From Cucumis sativus (taxonomy: Eukaryota > Streptophyta > Magnoliopsida > Cucurbitales > Cucurbitaceae), in the NCBI RefSeq assembly GCF_000004075.3, contig NC_026656.2, positions 18,858,607 to 18,922,606 on the forward strand: a stretch of 64,000 nucleotides of DNA. The letters are read 5' to 3'. The notes beneath the pieces were generated by a model. It made no database searches, was not told where the DNA came from, and saw only the letters and a list, made by a program, of their open reading frames with translations. The stretch's first letter is position 1. The number at the start of each line of letters is the position of its first letter. A program made the translations under genes and the position numbers. Shown piece after piece: positions 37,592-50,319 of this stretch.

Positions 37592-40198
37592 TCAAACAAA
37601 TCGAGAGAGATACTGATCGACAGTGGTGTATTGGACATCAGGGTAGAGTTTTGAAGCCTCCACACCAAAAGATGCTTCAATTTCAAAATTGGTCTCATCT
37701 CCTTTCACAAATATTGAGTGGTTGAGACCCAATATCACATTCAAAGGAAGTGGAGCCTCTGCCAAATTAATTCACATTGTGTATTAGATAATATATATGT
37801 ATGTCTCTAAGAAGTTGAAATTTAGAGCTAAATTAATCCTCACTTGTTCTTATTGTTATATCACATAGAACTCAAACAGACATCCGGTTAAAACATTGGA
37901 ATCTATGCTAGAAATTTGACTGAAATCTTACAATAGTTTGGTGAGGTGATGATCGTTGATTACTTTTTTTTTTTTCTATAGAATATAATTAATCATATAT
38001 CACCTGGACAGTTTGAATTTAAAGAAATTTTCTGATAGAATGAAATAATTACTAATCAATTTATTGGTATATATAATTTTGTAATGATAATAATAACTAT
38101 GCTAATAAATTTAAAAATGGTCCAAGGGGAAGATTGTTCAAAAGAAAGAAGAACTGAGCCCTATGGTGGTAAGCATTTAGATATTTAGTGAATTGAATGG
38201 ATTAATATTTCGGTGAGTTGAGAAAGACTGACCTTGAATGTCCTTAAGGATTTGGTGTTCGGGAACATAGAGCTTTTCCAAGGGTTTGCCGATCTTCTTC
38301 TCCCACAGAGCGACTAGGTCGTTGAAAGAATAGGTGTTGTTGGGAGGCTTGATATACAATATTTTGTTTTCAGTTCTTGGATCATCCACTGCTTTAATGG
38401 TATAAGTCCCGATGTCTTCCTCCAAGTTAAATATTGCTGTGTATTTGTTTTATTTGTCAACCAAAATTATCACTTACAAACACAAAAGAGTGTTTCAAAA
38501 TAAAAATTAAAGAAAATAATCGAAAGGTCCATTTTCGGTGAACATTTTTACTGTAAGAACTAAAACAAACCGAGTAAAATGAACCAAAATCAAGAGTATA
38601 AAGATCAAATTAGTAAAATGACGTAGAAATTGAATTTGGTTGGTATATGGTGACTGACCTTTTGGGTGTCCGTCGCCGGGAATGACGACCTTGTGAGTGG
38701 GAGGAGAGGTGAGTCCAGGCTGCATCAGAGTGGGGAGGAAGTAGCCATTAAAACAGTTGGAGACGACGTAAGTGTAAGGTATTCCTTCCTTCTCAATGGC
38801 CCTTCTGATATTAGCCTTTACGGCCAGTGCAGATTTTGCTGGCTCAACTGCGTGGAGTCGATCCACATCCACTCCAAACTCCGATGGGAAAAATCTCTGC
38901 ATCCATCGTACTCCAAATTAAGCAACACCACTTTCTCAACTATCATCTTTTTTCTCCTCTCTTTCATTTCAAATATTAGCATTTCATATCTACGTTTCTT
39001 TTTTGTTTTTTCTTTTTTGAAAATTCTCAAATGTGTAATAGTCATCCGATTATTAACGTAAGAACTGAGTCGACATATTCATTATATCCTTAAAAAGAAT
39101 CAATGATCCATAACTTAAAATGAAAAAGACAGTGATAATGGGAACAAATATAAATACATTTACCTTTGAGCTCATTTACCTGTGTAAATTGTTTGTTTAT
39201 TATTATTATTTTCTATAAATATTCATTTCACCGATTTTTTCATCAACATTTCTCCCAACTTGAGATCTTTTCCATCAATATCAACATTTTATTAAATATC
39301 AAAATTAAACATAATTTTTACCTTTTCAAGACGGTGAGCTTGAATATATATTGATATGGAAAATAATAGCTATATTTGCAGCATCCAGTTATCAATAATG
39401 TTAATGACATATAGTATGCACATTTTAGCGACTAAGAGATTTGTATTCGTGTAAATCATAAGTTTTGTCCCTAAATGTTGTGTTTCAAATATTTATTCCA
39501 TAAGTGATATTAATCTTTGCTTTCAATTTATACACTAGTTTTTTCTATTACAAAATCCCGAAAGTTCAGTGCAAATAATTTGTCAGGAAGAATCAAAGTT
39601 GAAAAAGAGTTCAGAAATTTGTAACTCTGTGTCTAACCGTGGAGCAGATGATTTCATTTCGCCAAACACGACCAGATATATTGTGAATTAAAGATAAAAG
39701 CAAATCGTGAGAATCAATGAGTGACTAAGTTCGCTACCTTGACATTGCCGGCCTCTTTAATCGCATCAACGATCTTGCTCTGATCTGCCAACTGCATTTG
39801 TCCAACAGTCGAGATCACAACATCCACTTGCTTTATCGCTTTCACTAAACCTTCATGATCATACAGATCCCCCTACATTATTCCACAATTAAAAACCAAC
39901 TCACATTCCTCAATTCAATCACGAATCACAACTATTCTCGAAGAATATAGAAAAAGCAGAGATCAATCAACCAAATCACAATTCATTAAAATCAAACGTA
40001 ACTCACAGTGATGAATTTAACGCCTAAATTCTTAAAACTCTCCAAGAGTTTTGCTTTTACAGGATCGGCAATGGTGCTCTCTCTGACGAGAACAAACGTA
40101 GGATGCGCGGCCTTAGCGCTCGCTTCCACGACAAACTTTCCGATATATCCAGTGCCGCCGATGATAAGAACTTTGCTCTTCTGACCATTCTCCGCCAT
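37592..40198 (-). CDS. PCBER: Phenylcoumaran benzylic ether reductase / isoflavone-reductase-like protein
   Basis: This is a cytosolic NADPH-dependent reductase of the NmrA-like PIP family, which reduces lignan and neolignan benzylic ethers. The exact substrate cannot be read from sequence. Five exons (40007-40198, 39738-39872, 38659-38896, 38233-38436, 37592-37758) join in frame to 311 residues, the family length. The nucleotide-binding loop GGTGYIG is at residues 14-20. The stretch RFFPSEFGVDVDRLHAVEPA continues to AVKANIRRAIE, which holds the family's catalytic lysine region. AIFNLEEDIGTYTIKAVDDP and NFEIEASFGVEASKLYPDV are typical of the family. The protein ends SRFV. A TATA box lies 80 bases upstream. 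Arabidopsis relatives At1g75280, At1g19540 and At4g39230 lie beside RADIALIS-like genes, as here. Confidence 0.95.
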
Positions 40199-40277
40199 TT
40201 TCAATAACTTCAAATATCTTCTTTCGCTGAAGAAACGCAAATTGCTTGGATCGTCTTCCTCCCCTTAAGACCAAAGG

Positions 40278-40285
40278 TATTTATA
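40278..40285 (-). promoter_or_regulatory. TATA box of the reductase gene
   Basis: On the minus strand TATAAATA ends 80 bases before the ATG at 40198. This predicts a leader of about 50 bases. Confidence 0.55.
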
Positions 40286-40299
40286 TGCAGAATTTTAAA

Positions 40300-41988
40300 T
40301 AAAAGTGTAAGATTACATTTATATCCCTCTCCTATATATAGGAAGATTGAAGAAGAAGCAAAACGTGCATGGCAATCCTAAAAGACGAAATTACCCCCCG
40401 CCTAATAGTTGTTGGCCATCGCTGCATTGCTTCGTTTTACAGCAAACAGGTGGGTAAGCAGTCATTTACATTTGTTAGAATAACCCGTCACTGCAATTAC
40501 TATCTTAAAAGTCAGATGATTATTTTTCTACCGTTACAATTTTGAACTAAAAGAAGACATAAAATAAATTTATACGTTAATATATATATATAGTTGTGTG
40601 TTATGTAATTGAAATATGTTAATATAATTACATGACATAGTAGATAAAATCTCATATAGTTAAGCTAATGATCAACAACCAATTTTACATTCACTAACAA
40701 AAAGGGCACAAAAGATTAAAAATTATTACAAAAAAAAGGTTAATTAAATTGAGTTGAGCATACTTATAATAAATTGATAAATTAGTGGAGTTAATGAGCT
40801 TCTTCCACGTGAATTTTTCTTTTTGATTAATTAATTTGATATGCATAGGAACTAATAAATAGCATGGCATCATAAAGCATCATTGCCACACACACAAAAA
40901 AGAAGAAAAAAAAAGAGATAATAATATCGCTCAAGGAAAACAAAAACAATTATTATAAAGTAAAGAACAAGATATATATGATATGGCATCATCAATCAAA
41001 TTTTCCTTTTTGTGTAGGGAAAGAAAATATTGCAAAATTCAACCTAGAAATAGGTAAGTTAATTTATTAGGGAATGTAGCTTCAGTAATGGTATAAAGTT
41101 AGTGGGTTGAATTTTTTGGACTGCCATTTAAACTAACAATATATATACTTATGAGAGAAAGACAGTAAGGAAATTGTGGAGAACTTCTACTAAATATATA
41201 TTTTACTCTAAAATTTGAAAAGATATTGGAAATTATAATTCCTATTATTTAACTAATTTTAGTGAAAGTTAAATATAAAATTGAACACAAATTATTTTGG
41301 AAAAGCGAAGTGAGGTTGAAAAGACTACGACTAAAAGTATCTCCACTGACGAATGGGTTCCCATTTGGAAGCGTGAGTGGGCCAAGCCTTCGAGAATTGG
41401 GCCCACGAGGCCCACTTTTAATTTCTAAAGAATGGGTTTAAATGTTTAATTAAAGCCCAACAAATGGACCTCACCAAAACCCTCCAATCAAATGTTCTAT
41501 TAACCAACGCAACATTGATTTCATTTAATGCTTGCATGAGTGCATGTTTTGAAAACTAATCATTACATTTTTGTTATTTCATCAAAAAAAAAAAAATCGT
41601 ATGTATATTTAATGGATGAGGACCTCACAAGTGATCCAAGATATGGTTAAGAGATAATTAAATTTCAAACCTATAATGATTTTATTAGATGAATAGCAGC
41701 TTAATGCCGAGAATTGTTAAATAAAAAATATGGCAATAATGGTAATTATTAGTAATAATTAGTTCATTCGAACTCTTTTCTTCATCATTAAAAACCTCAT
41801 CATCTCGTTTATATATATATATAATATATTTAAATCCAAATTACAAACCAAACATAACACTGAAATCTTACATTAAGTAAATATATATTATATAATACAT
41901 GTTTATAATTCATATTAATTTTACATATATTCTTATCTTAAGTTCTCTTTTCTTTTCTTTTCTTTTTTTCACACTTTCAGTGTAATTA
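40300..41988. other. Spacer, reductase to 147-residue protein gene
   Basis: AT-rich DNA with GGCCCA/GGGCCC promoter-type motifs near 41375-41460. No gene or clear repeat is seen. Confidence 0.5.
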
Positions 41989-42695
41989 CTAAGCACCGAC
42001 TCCATTGCTGTGATTCAACTTACACGACGCCACGTCGGCGACGCCGTACAACGACACGCAAGCTTTTGAAGCGCCGTCGAGGACTGGCGGTTCATTCAGA
42101 AACGCCGAATTACTCCTCGTCCACCTGCACAATACACAGAGAATTAAACAACAGTATACATGATCTCTGATAAATAACTATTTTATTTTATTTCGTTCAT
42201 ATATATAAATTTCAAGCACTAAGATCCGCGACCGAATAACTAATTAATGCGCGATTTTAAGTTCACCAGCCAATTTTCTTCAATTCCTCTAGGTTTTTTC
42301 TGTCCATTTTGTTCTCAACAAATTTTGCTTCCACCGCAACGTCGTCCTTCGCCGGCGGAAACGAACTCGACCTTTTGTAGTCTAATCCGACTGTTTCACA
42401 ATCATAACGATCGTCCACCGGCAAAGAAACCGCTCTGAGATGTTCTTTCTCCAATTTCCTCTTCGATTTCCAGTATGCTTCGATTTCTTCTTTCGTAAGT
42501 GACCGATTTCTCTTGAACTTGACTGAAATTTCGAAGTTATTACACACGATTATTCAACTAACCTCCGGAACAAAAACAGTACACACATAATGTGATAAAT
42601 AATTCACAAAATCAATGAAAAAACAATTCATCTGGATTATTACCTGATTTGGGATCGAGAACGGGAGAATTCCATCCGCCCATTAGAGAGCCCAT
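41989..42695 (-). CDS. Conserved plant protein of unknown function (MGSLM...GWW...FLNEPPV type)
   Basis: Three exons (42644-42695, 42267-42522, 41989-42124) join in frame to 147 residues. The exon-2 frame on its own runs to a stop just past the splice site, hiding exon 3. Using donor GCTG-GTGAAC and acceptor TTGTGCAG gives a natural GWW junction. The N terminus MGSLMGGWNSPVLDPKS is followed by a basic, helical stretch KFKRNRSLTKEEIEAYWKSK. The C-terminal motif is WWTRSNSAFLNEPPVLDG. I recall this pattern from small plant-specific proteins (related to At1g13390/At1g68490, whose SecA-like label is not informative). There is no signal peptide or membrane span. The function is unknown. Confidence 0.85.
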
Positions 42696-42784
42696 TTCTC
42701 TTCGATACTGAAAAATTTTAGGTTGGCGGAAAAAATTGAGCGAAAATAAGTCGTTTACATGAAGTTCTTTGAAAGGATTACGCC

Positions 42785-42792
42785 TTTATATA
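42785..42792 (-). promoter_or_regulatory. TATA box of the 147-residue protein gene
   Basis: On the minus strand TATATAAA lies 90 bases before the ATG at 42695. This predicts a leader of about 60 bases. Confidence 0.55.
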
Positions 42793-42799
42793 GTCTTTC

Positions 42800-45705
42800 A
42801 AAATGCGTGCTCGCTTGTGGGCCCTTTTTGTTTTGTTTTTCTTTTAGGTAATTATTTAATTGTTTAAATTTGTTCCTATCTCTTAAATTTATTTATCATA
42901 TATATTTTATGTAATGAAGTTAATGTCGGTCTTGTGCCAAATTTATCCCAAAAAAAGAAAAAAAAAAAGAAAGAAAGAGAGAGAATAAGTTTAAAATATT
43001 GTTTGTTTATTGTTAGTATTAGAATAGCAAAAATATAATGATTTGTTGGTGGGGGTGGGAAGCATCGTTGCAATTGATTAATGTCCCACACACCACAAAG
43101 TGAAGGGTTTTATTAAGTTTAATTTGAGCATTTTTTTTAACATATAGAAAAATAATGATTAAACTCATATAGGTTGCAGTAGGTGACAAAATTATTAAAC
43201 CATATGGTAAATTATTTCTCACTTTTAAATATAAGAGAAAAGAGGGGTGGAATTGTACGGCTATGAATTCGTGGGTTTTTGTCGCGATTGAGTACGTGGG
43301 GGATAAAATGTGTTATGGGGTAAGAGAGTGCCACGTAGGAAGTGGGTGGGTCCAGGTGAGATTGATGATGTGGCGGACACGATGAGGTGGGGAGTGAGAT
43401 TCTGTTTTGTTCCGCATCAAACTTACGGCGCCCTCTTTCTTTTAATGCTTTTTTCAATTTTTGCCAGCCTGTCACCTTTCAAGCCCAAGAGAGAGTGTAG
43501 GAAATGAGTTGTGAGAGAATATAGGATAAATTATTAAAACTTTAATTATAAGTTTAGAAATTTGCATTTAATCTGTTTATGGAATTCATTGTTGGAGCTA
43601 GTCCTCCTTGCATATGTCTGTGGTTGAGTTTATTGTTATACAAGAGTGGTAGATCGTTAGAGCTAGTTGTTAGAAACGATCGTTACTAAAGTTAGTTGTG
43701 AAAACTATTGATCTCAGTAGTGATGGTGGTAGTCACATACAACCAAAAACGATTGTGGTGGTTGTTAAAGAAAGTTCGTGAACTACATCAACCATAATAT
43801 ATGGTAGTGGGGTAAAAGAAAATGATAATGATATATTTATTTTTATAATTTTATGTACTTATAAATTATGGAGAAATTAACTATTAAACCCTAAAAAAAA
43901 TAAAAATGTTACATTTCAAATATTTGGGTGGACCAACTTACTCTATAAGTTTCATGTTATTTTTTAAGAAAAATTAACACACAAATTTATATGATTCACT
44001 AAAAATGTATTTTTATATGATTCACTAAAAAAAGTATTTGATGCGTTCATGAAGTAGAACAATTTTATTAAAGATAATAATTCATACTCATAAAGTACAT
44101 ATTTAAAAAATTAAATCAAATAGGTGGTAATTATTTTTGGTTTATTTCTAAAATAAAACCAAATAAATGAAGAAAAAGGGAAAAAGAGACTTCACTTTAA
44201 CCAAAAATATATGATCTCAAATGTATGATTATAGGTTTTAAATCTACACTTATAATGACTATTCCCACCCATGAAAGTTATCAACAAGAGCCAAGCACAT
44301 AAGGATTGAAAACGACAACATTACTAAATACCCGTTCAAATATCTCCACCCACTACCCATTTTTGGCGAATGAGGGGTGTTAATATATTCACACTTTCGC
44401 ATGCATGGCATTATGACACTAACACCAAATTGCTTGCCCAATATATAGGGTAAGAAAAAATCTTTCATATTACATACGTTATCTATATCTTCCTAACTTT
44501 TCAATTTTTCAATCATATGGTTGCATTATACCCAGACATTAATTTCCATAGATAACATGTGTGTATAGAATACGTGGATCCAACTAAAATTTCACAACGA
44601 TTAGATAAGAGGACGATCTTATATATAAGTAACGACAACTATTTATATTGGTATGAGAGACCTTTTAGAATGATATCAAAAGCAAAATCATGAGAGTGTA
44701 TACCAAAAGTGAACAATATCATATCATATATTGTAGATATATTCGGGGTTTTTGTCCTAACAAATGGTATTAGAGTCATGTCTATCCGTTGCTCAGATAG
44801 AGCTTGGCGGATGAGATGATTATTTGAGGGGAGGACCAAATTAAAGTCCTACATTGGTTAGATAAGGAGATGATATACCAAGGGGAACAATATCATACCA
44901 TTGTGGAGATATTCAGAAGTTTGTTACGTATCATCTTTTTAACATTCATGAATGTTTGAATCAATTTATGGGTATGTGTAGGAGATCGTTATGGATTGAA
45001 CAAATTCTTTTTAAGTTGTTTATTAAACTCGTGATATTTATCGATCACTAGGCTAATTTATAGCCGCGAATACCATATTCATGGTGACCTCTAATCGTCT
45101 GGGCTTTTGGCTCATGGCAAGCCTCACATATTAGAGATATCCTGATGTTCTACATTGGAAAAAATTATAAGTCAGAAAGTGAGTTTATGGACCCGAGTTT
45201 CGTAAGAGACGAACAAAAGTGGTTAGTTAGAGTGGTGGATAGTCTTGCCTCTGGTGGAATCGAACAAGTAGATTCAAATGATTGTTTTCTTCTTTAATTA
45301 GATATCTAAAATGCTTATGTTTTCATTAAATAATAAAAGAAAAACAACTAATGACTGACTAATTGCATTTTTTCTTTCTCCATTAATTCTTTCTCTATTT
45401 TCAGGTGAGTGTTATTGTGTTAAGCTTTGAAAGTGACCGTCGTTGAGTTACACAATTTATATATCTACTTAGGTCGAGTAGAATCGAAAGGAATTAACTT
45501 TCAAGAAAATCATCTTCTCACTCTAATTAATTTTGTAGTTTGATGACAAATAACAAATACGAATGAATCGAAAATAAACCAAACTTTATGTTTGAGTAAA
45601 TGTACATCAAAGAATCGTGAAATATAATTAATATTATGAACAGATTTATTAGTGTTTAGATACATAAGAGGAAAATAATAAAGAATGTTTGCAATTATAT
45701 GGTAA
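42800..45705. other. Spacer with TRIM-like remnant
   Basis: AT-rich non-coding DNA. It holds the LTR-element remnant at 44580-44940 and a short tandem duplication (TATATGATTCACTAAAAA) near 43989-44030. Short frames in it have no recognisable similarity. Confidence 0.55.
44580..44940 (+). mobile_element. TRIM-like LTR retrotransposon remnant
   Basis: This is a miniature LTR element of the TRIM type common in dicots. Two related end regions can be seen, about 44580-44760 and 44836-44940. Both contain a GGTTAGATAAGG-like word and GAACAATATCATA followed by TGTGGAGATAT-like sequence. Between them lie a primer-binding site resembling the initiator-Met tRNA complement (TGGTATTAGAG, about 44765) and a purine-rich tract (GAGGGGAGGA, about 44826). 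There is no coding sequence, as is usual for TRIMs. The two ends have diverged clearly, so it is an old, inactive fossil. Confidence 0.55.
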
Positions 45706-47665
45706 TTAGGGATGTGAAGAGAAGGCTCTCTTGAAACGATTCGGCACCGGCCTGAGCCAATCAGCAGCACCAATGAAGGATTTAGTGAAAAATGGTGCAG
45801 CATCTTGGGCAGTCATGTTAGTAAATGACCACGATACCCTTCTCGAAGTATTTGCTCCTTTTCCATAACATTTGTATTGCCCATAGTAAACCGTACTGCC
45901 AAAATATAATTCAATTAGCTTAAGTTGTGATTTAGAAAAGTATAAAATAGTTTTACTTAATTAATAAAATAAGTAAAACCTTTGTTTGGATGGGTCTTGC
46001 CAATTATCCCAACCCTCCGGGAGAATAACGTCCGACATGAAAGTGAATCCAAACACGACTCTAGAGAATGCTCCCCACGGCCTTCCTAAAACCGCCGAGT
46101 TTATTCCCGTGATCTTACACCCCATGAATACGAACCCTGTATTCTCCGATGGTGATTCTCTCCGTTGGGCTGTGATTGTCCCGACGTCCTCCGAAACTGA
46201 CCGTAGGTGGCAATTCTACAAAAGCCCAATAGGCCCATTTTAACATATGTACATAAAATTATGTATTGATTTGACTTAAACGTAAATTCGAACTAACCTC
46301 GAACAATGAAGCTGCGTTTCCACATATGAAATCGGTGGCTCCTTGGATGTAACAACTTTTGTAGTAATGACGACCAATGTCATCTAGGAGAGTGTCTTGA
46401 TGGCCTAAAAATCTACATGCTGTAAATGATACTCTATCTCCAGATACTCGTAAGGCCACTGCTTGTGCACCCGGCCCGTATCCATTCTTCAACCCACCAA
46501 TCAATTAAATTAAATAATAAGTTAATCAAACTTTTCTCTTAATTATACCCAATAAATAAAATCTTAAAATCTTATGTTTATGTTTATTTCTTTTGTTTTT
46601 ATTAATAGTTATGTATATATGTTAATCAGAACATTACTTTGGTTGTTAGAAACTAAAAAAAAAAAGTGTTGTATAAGTTTAGAAAAATGTTAGAATTGTT
46701 GTAATTTATATATATATAGAGGAAAGCAAATTCATAATTTATTGAGTTTATAGTAAATTACTGGATGCTGGTGATGTCAAACCATAAAAGTTTTTAATTA
46801 CATTTTTATTTTTATTTTTATTCTTAAATTTCAAAATATGATATTTTTTTATTGTTGGATTTTGAAAAGTTGATTTTGTTTCTAAGTTTAAAAAGTTAAA
46901 TATTTTATTTTCATTTTTTTTTATCCATACTTATCTTGAGTGTATGACCTTATATTTCAACAAAGTAATTAAAATTATTTACGAGGGTGAAAAGTTAAAT
47001 TTAATGGTAATGAAAGACTTAGAAATAATAATAATAATTTTAGTTATAATTCATTTAAATTAAAAACTATCTCCCCCTTGTTTTTCTTAAATAAAAAAAT
47101 GTAAACGTAAATTTCAAAAACAACCAAAACCAACACAAAAGCTCAAAACTCTCACCCGCAAAAATGGTAAGATTTTCAAAATTTAGAAACACAATAATGT
47201 CGTTGTTCTTATTATTTATTGTTTTCATGTATTAAGATAACCGAAATAGATTCGAAGATGAATATTATATGTTTTTCTCTTGTAGAAATTAGAAACCTGA
47301 ATTGTGAGATATCGTCCAACGAAATCAGAGGCCAAAACTGCAAGAGTTGCAGAATTATAAGTATTCTTGCTATCATTCCAACTGATGATCGTATCCACCG
47401 CTCTTCTTCCACTTATAGTAATGAACGGTTTATTCGCCGGAACCACCACCTTCTCTCTATAAATCCCCGCCTTCACCGAAATAAACACTTCCTCCTTGTT
47501 ATTTATCGGCACTGCATCAATCGCCTGTTGAATCTTCGTAAAGTTCCCCTTCCCAGATTGATCCACGGTTATCAAAACCGCCGTAGTTACCGCCGCTGCC
47601 GTAACCTCTGCCACTAAGACCGCCGCAATAACACTAATAGCAAGTAAAAAACTCGGACGAGACAT
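45706..47665 (-). CDS. Pectinesterase (pectin methylesterase), type II
   Basis: The enzyme removes methyl esters from wall homogalacturonan. Four exons (47297-47665, 46298-46486, 45980-46215, 45706-45895) join in frame to 327 residues. An N-terminal signal peptide ([20 protein letters not shown]) sends it to the cell wall. There is no PMEI pro-domain, which makes it a type-II enzyme. The catalytic set is complete: QAVALR (Q131), HQDTL (Q153, D154), TDFICG (D175) and LGRPWG (R231, W233). The exon-2 acceptor (GGTTGAAG) has a weak pyrimidine tract but the reading frame fits the family. Resemblance is to the Arabidopsis PE8/PE11 group. PE11 (At2g21610) is recalled next to RER1B (At2g21600), matching RER1 to the left here. 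Confidence 0.95.
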
Positions 47666-47726
47666 TTTTGTTTAAGGAATATAATTAAATGATGAGATGG
47701 ATGGGGTGAGGAATAATTGGAGTGAG

Positions 47727-47733
47727 TTTTATA
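47727..47733 (-). promoter_or_regulatory. TATA box of the pectinesterase gene
   Basis: On the minus strand TATAAAA lies about 62 bases before the ATG at 47665. This predicts a leader of about 30 bases. Confidence 0.45.
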
Positions 47734-48299
47734 AGAAAATTTTGAAATATTGAACGCGTTGAGGAGGAAATTTGAAGAGAGAGTTGCTGTTCATTGAAGC
47801 GACGGCGGCGGCGGAGTGAAATTGAAAAACGGAGAGGGAGAAGGAAAAGGAAGAGTGAGTTTGTGGGATTTGGAGGAAAAATTGATTGATATTTAAGGGT
47901 AGAAAGGTAAAAAGGGTGATTAAGAATGTGACGTACACGGTTTCCTCGAGGATTAGTATTATATGGAAGGTAATGCCATTCCATACCTGCTTCTGTTATT
48001 CGTTTAATTTCTCATTGACTTTTCTTTTTCTTCTTTTCATACTCTAATTATCTTTCATTTTCATTATTTTATAAATATAACCAAATACCAAAATATTTCC
48101 CGTCCCTTTCATAAAATTGAGAAAGCATCAAGTCGACTATTTTTCAAACAGTTCTTTGTCATTTCTTTCATTTTCTTGGTGTCAATTAATTGTATGTTGA
48201 TAGAGCATTAATCGCGTGTTGACGGAGGCACAAGACATTAATCACTTATTGACGAAACTTTCTTTTTTTGTATTTTTTATTGTATAACTGTGAATTTTT

Positions 48300-48375
48300 C
48301 TATTTTCAAAAGTAGCAAATTTTACAAAATATTTACAATCCAAAATTTTAATTTATTTTGCTATTTTTAAAAAAT
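48300..48375. mobile_element. Short fold-back element, MITE-like
   Basis: The left arm TTTTCAAAAGTAGCAAATTT pairs with the right arm, whose reverse complement contains TTTTTAAAAATAGCAAAATA. It is about 75-85 bp and non-coding, with arm words shared with 4242-4390 and 49473-49570. Confidence 0.4.
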
Positions 48376-49472
48376 GTTTATTTTCGAAATTAATATATAC
48401 AATATAAATATTTTATCGTTTAAGACCTCTAATAAAAATATATTACTATACCTTTGGGTTTCGTTTTTATTTAGCCACAAAATTTTAAGATCAAACATAA
48501 CTAAATGTATATATTTTTCCGTTATTTTATATAATAGTTATTTTTTGTAGTTATTATTGATTAAGTACGTTTGTGCATGCATGAGTTTGGCTTATGTCAT
48601 CTAATATGAATAGGTTTCATAATATGTTCGGTGAATTATTCTACCACATTGTTAGATTGTACTCGATATCATTAATAGATTTTGACTTGTTAAGGTGATA
48701 ATTTATGAGTGACATGCTAAAGTTGTAATGAGATCATTTGATTCTTTTCATTTAGTCGGATTAGGTCATCTGGCTAGGGTTCGTAACACATGGATTATTG
48801 AGAAAGACACGTGGAAGATTACTCTATTAATACTATGTGTTGTTTTGCATTAATTAATAATGTTAGATGCTAGAAGAAAGAAAGAATGTAATATAGATTT
48901 TATTTAATTAAAAGAAATGAAATTGGTTTATATTTGTAATTAGGATTTGAAAAGGGATTATTAAGTAACAAATCTTTCTTTTCAACTATTTTTTCCATTT
49001 GTTTCTGAATTTTAAAATGAATTTGTTGAATGATACTATTAAAAAAATAAGGAGTGAAATTTCAACTCTTCAAATTCTTATAATCTTAGTTGGCCATTCT
49101 TCAAAAACACTTCTTTGAAGAAGAGTGTCATTCTACCTACTTCAATTTTATTTGTTATTAAATTATAACCTTTTTTTTTTTTTTTTTTGTGAGAAATCAC
49201 ATTCTTCAAATGTAAATTTTCTTATTTATTACAAATTTTAAATAAAAACATAATGTTCATATTTTACATTATCTTTTTCTTCAAAGTTTGAAAGAATGCA
49301 AGGGCTTGCTTGCAATGCTAATTCATGAGCCTCACCATTTAGGCTCGTGTCAATTGGGTCTTAACAGTTGGGTTTGTGTCAATTGGGTCTGTTTTCTTCG
49401 CCAATTCAAGCCCATTGATGAGATAGTTGTGAATATAGTCGTTTGATTCAAAATAATTAAATATATAACAAT

Positions 49473-49570
49473 GTTTTTAAAAAATGCAAATATAACAAAA
49501 TCTGTGAAAATGGATAGAAATGTTAATAGAAATATATCACTTTGTTATATTTATAATTTTTTAAAAATAT
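49473..49570. mobile_element. Fold-back element, MITE-like
   Basis: The left arm TTTTTAAAAAATGCAAATAT continues into AACAAAATC. The reverse complement of the right arm reads TTTTTAAAAAATTATAAATA and continues into TAACAAAG. This is the best-preserved palindrome of the group. It is about 98 bp with a GATAGAAATGTTAATAG core. Confidence 0.55.
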
Positions 49571-50319
49571 TCCTACATACTTAATAATTATTCTAAAATT
49601 GCTACTAATTATAATTATTCTTGTTTCCATTATATTTTGTCGGAATATAATTTTATGTTTGTTATTGTCTAGAAGTCTTAGACGCTTTTTCTCTACCTAA
49701 GTCTCTAAGCCTTAGAAATTTTATTTTTACCCTTGAGTTTCAAATACCCCTTTTTATTTCACTACTAAAAATTTAAAAAACATTAACGATTAAATCACCT
49801 TAATTTTTCTAACAAGTGGAAAAATCTTTTTGGGTTTAGTTTTCATTCCGTCTTATAAGTTTGAAAATTGATTAAAATATCATTTTGGAGTCGATCTAAA
49901 TATTAACCATTGTATTTTTAAATATTTAACTGGGTGTACTTTTACTAAATCTTAAATTTAGTATCACAACAATATTTTTTTTTTTATTGAAATTCAATAT
50001 TTTTTTTTATTGAAATTGATTAATTAATCACGACAAAATCAACAAAAATATATAAGCAAATATAGTATAAACTAATTTAAGATTTATTGAAAGTTAAATT
50101 GAAAAATGAAAGTTAATTTAAATTTGAAAACATTGATGGCGGGTTCGTCAAATATTTGTAAACTTGAAGCTGATTTGCATGGAAAATTTCAGTTCTTATT
50201 ACAATTTACAATCAAATGTCCATCAAATTTGAACATTTATCGCTCCCAACTTCCAAATTCTTCATATACACAAACCTTCTCAAATTTCTTTTCTGTATTT
50301 GGATATTTCTCCATTGTTA

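Larger units (their letters stand above)
47740..50319. other. Spacer with two palindromic mini-elements
   Basis: AT-rich and non-coding, with fold-back elements at 48300-48375 and 49473-49570 and a duplicated CAATATTTTTTTTTATTGAAATT near 49968-50012. No gene is seen. Confidence 0.55.

Noticed and set aside
47219-47617. 132-codon plus-strand frame over the pectinesterase
   Set aside because: It is antisense to exon 1 of a pectinesterase with all catalytic residues.
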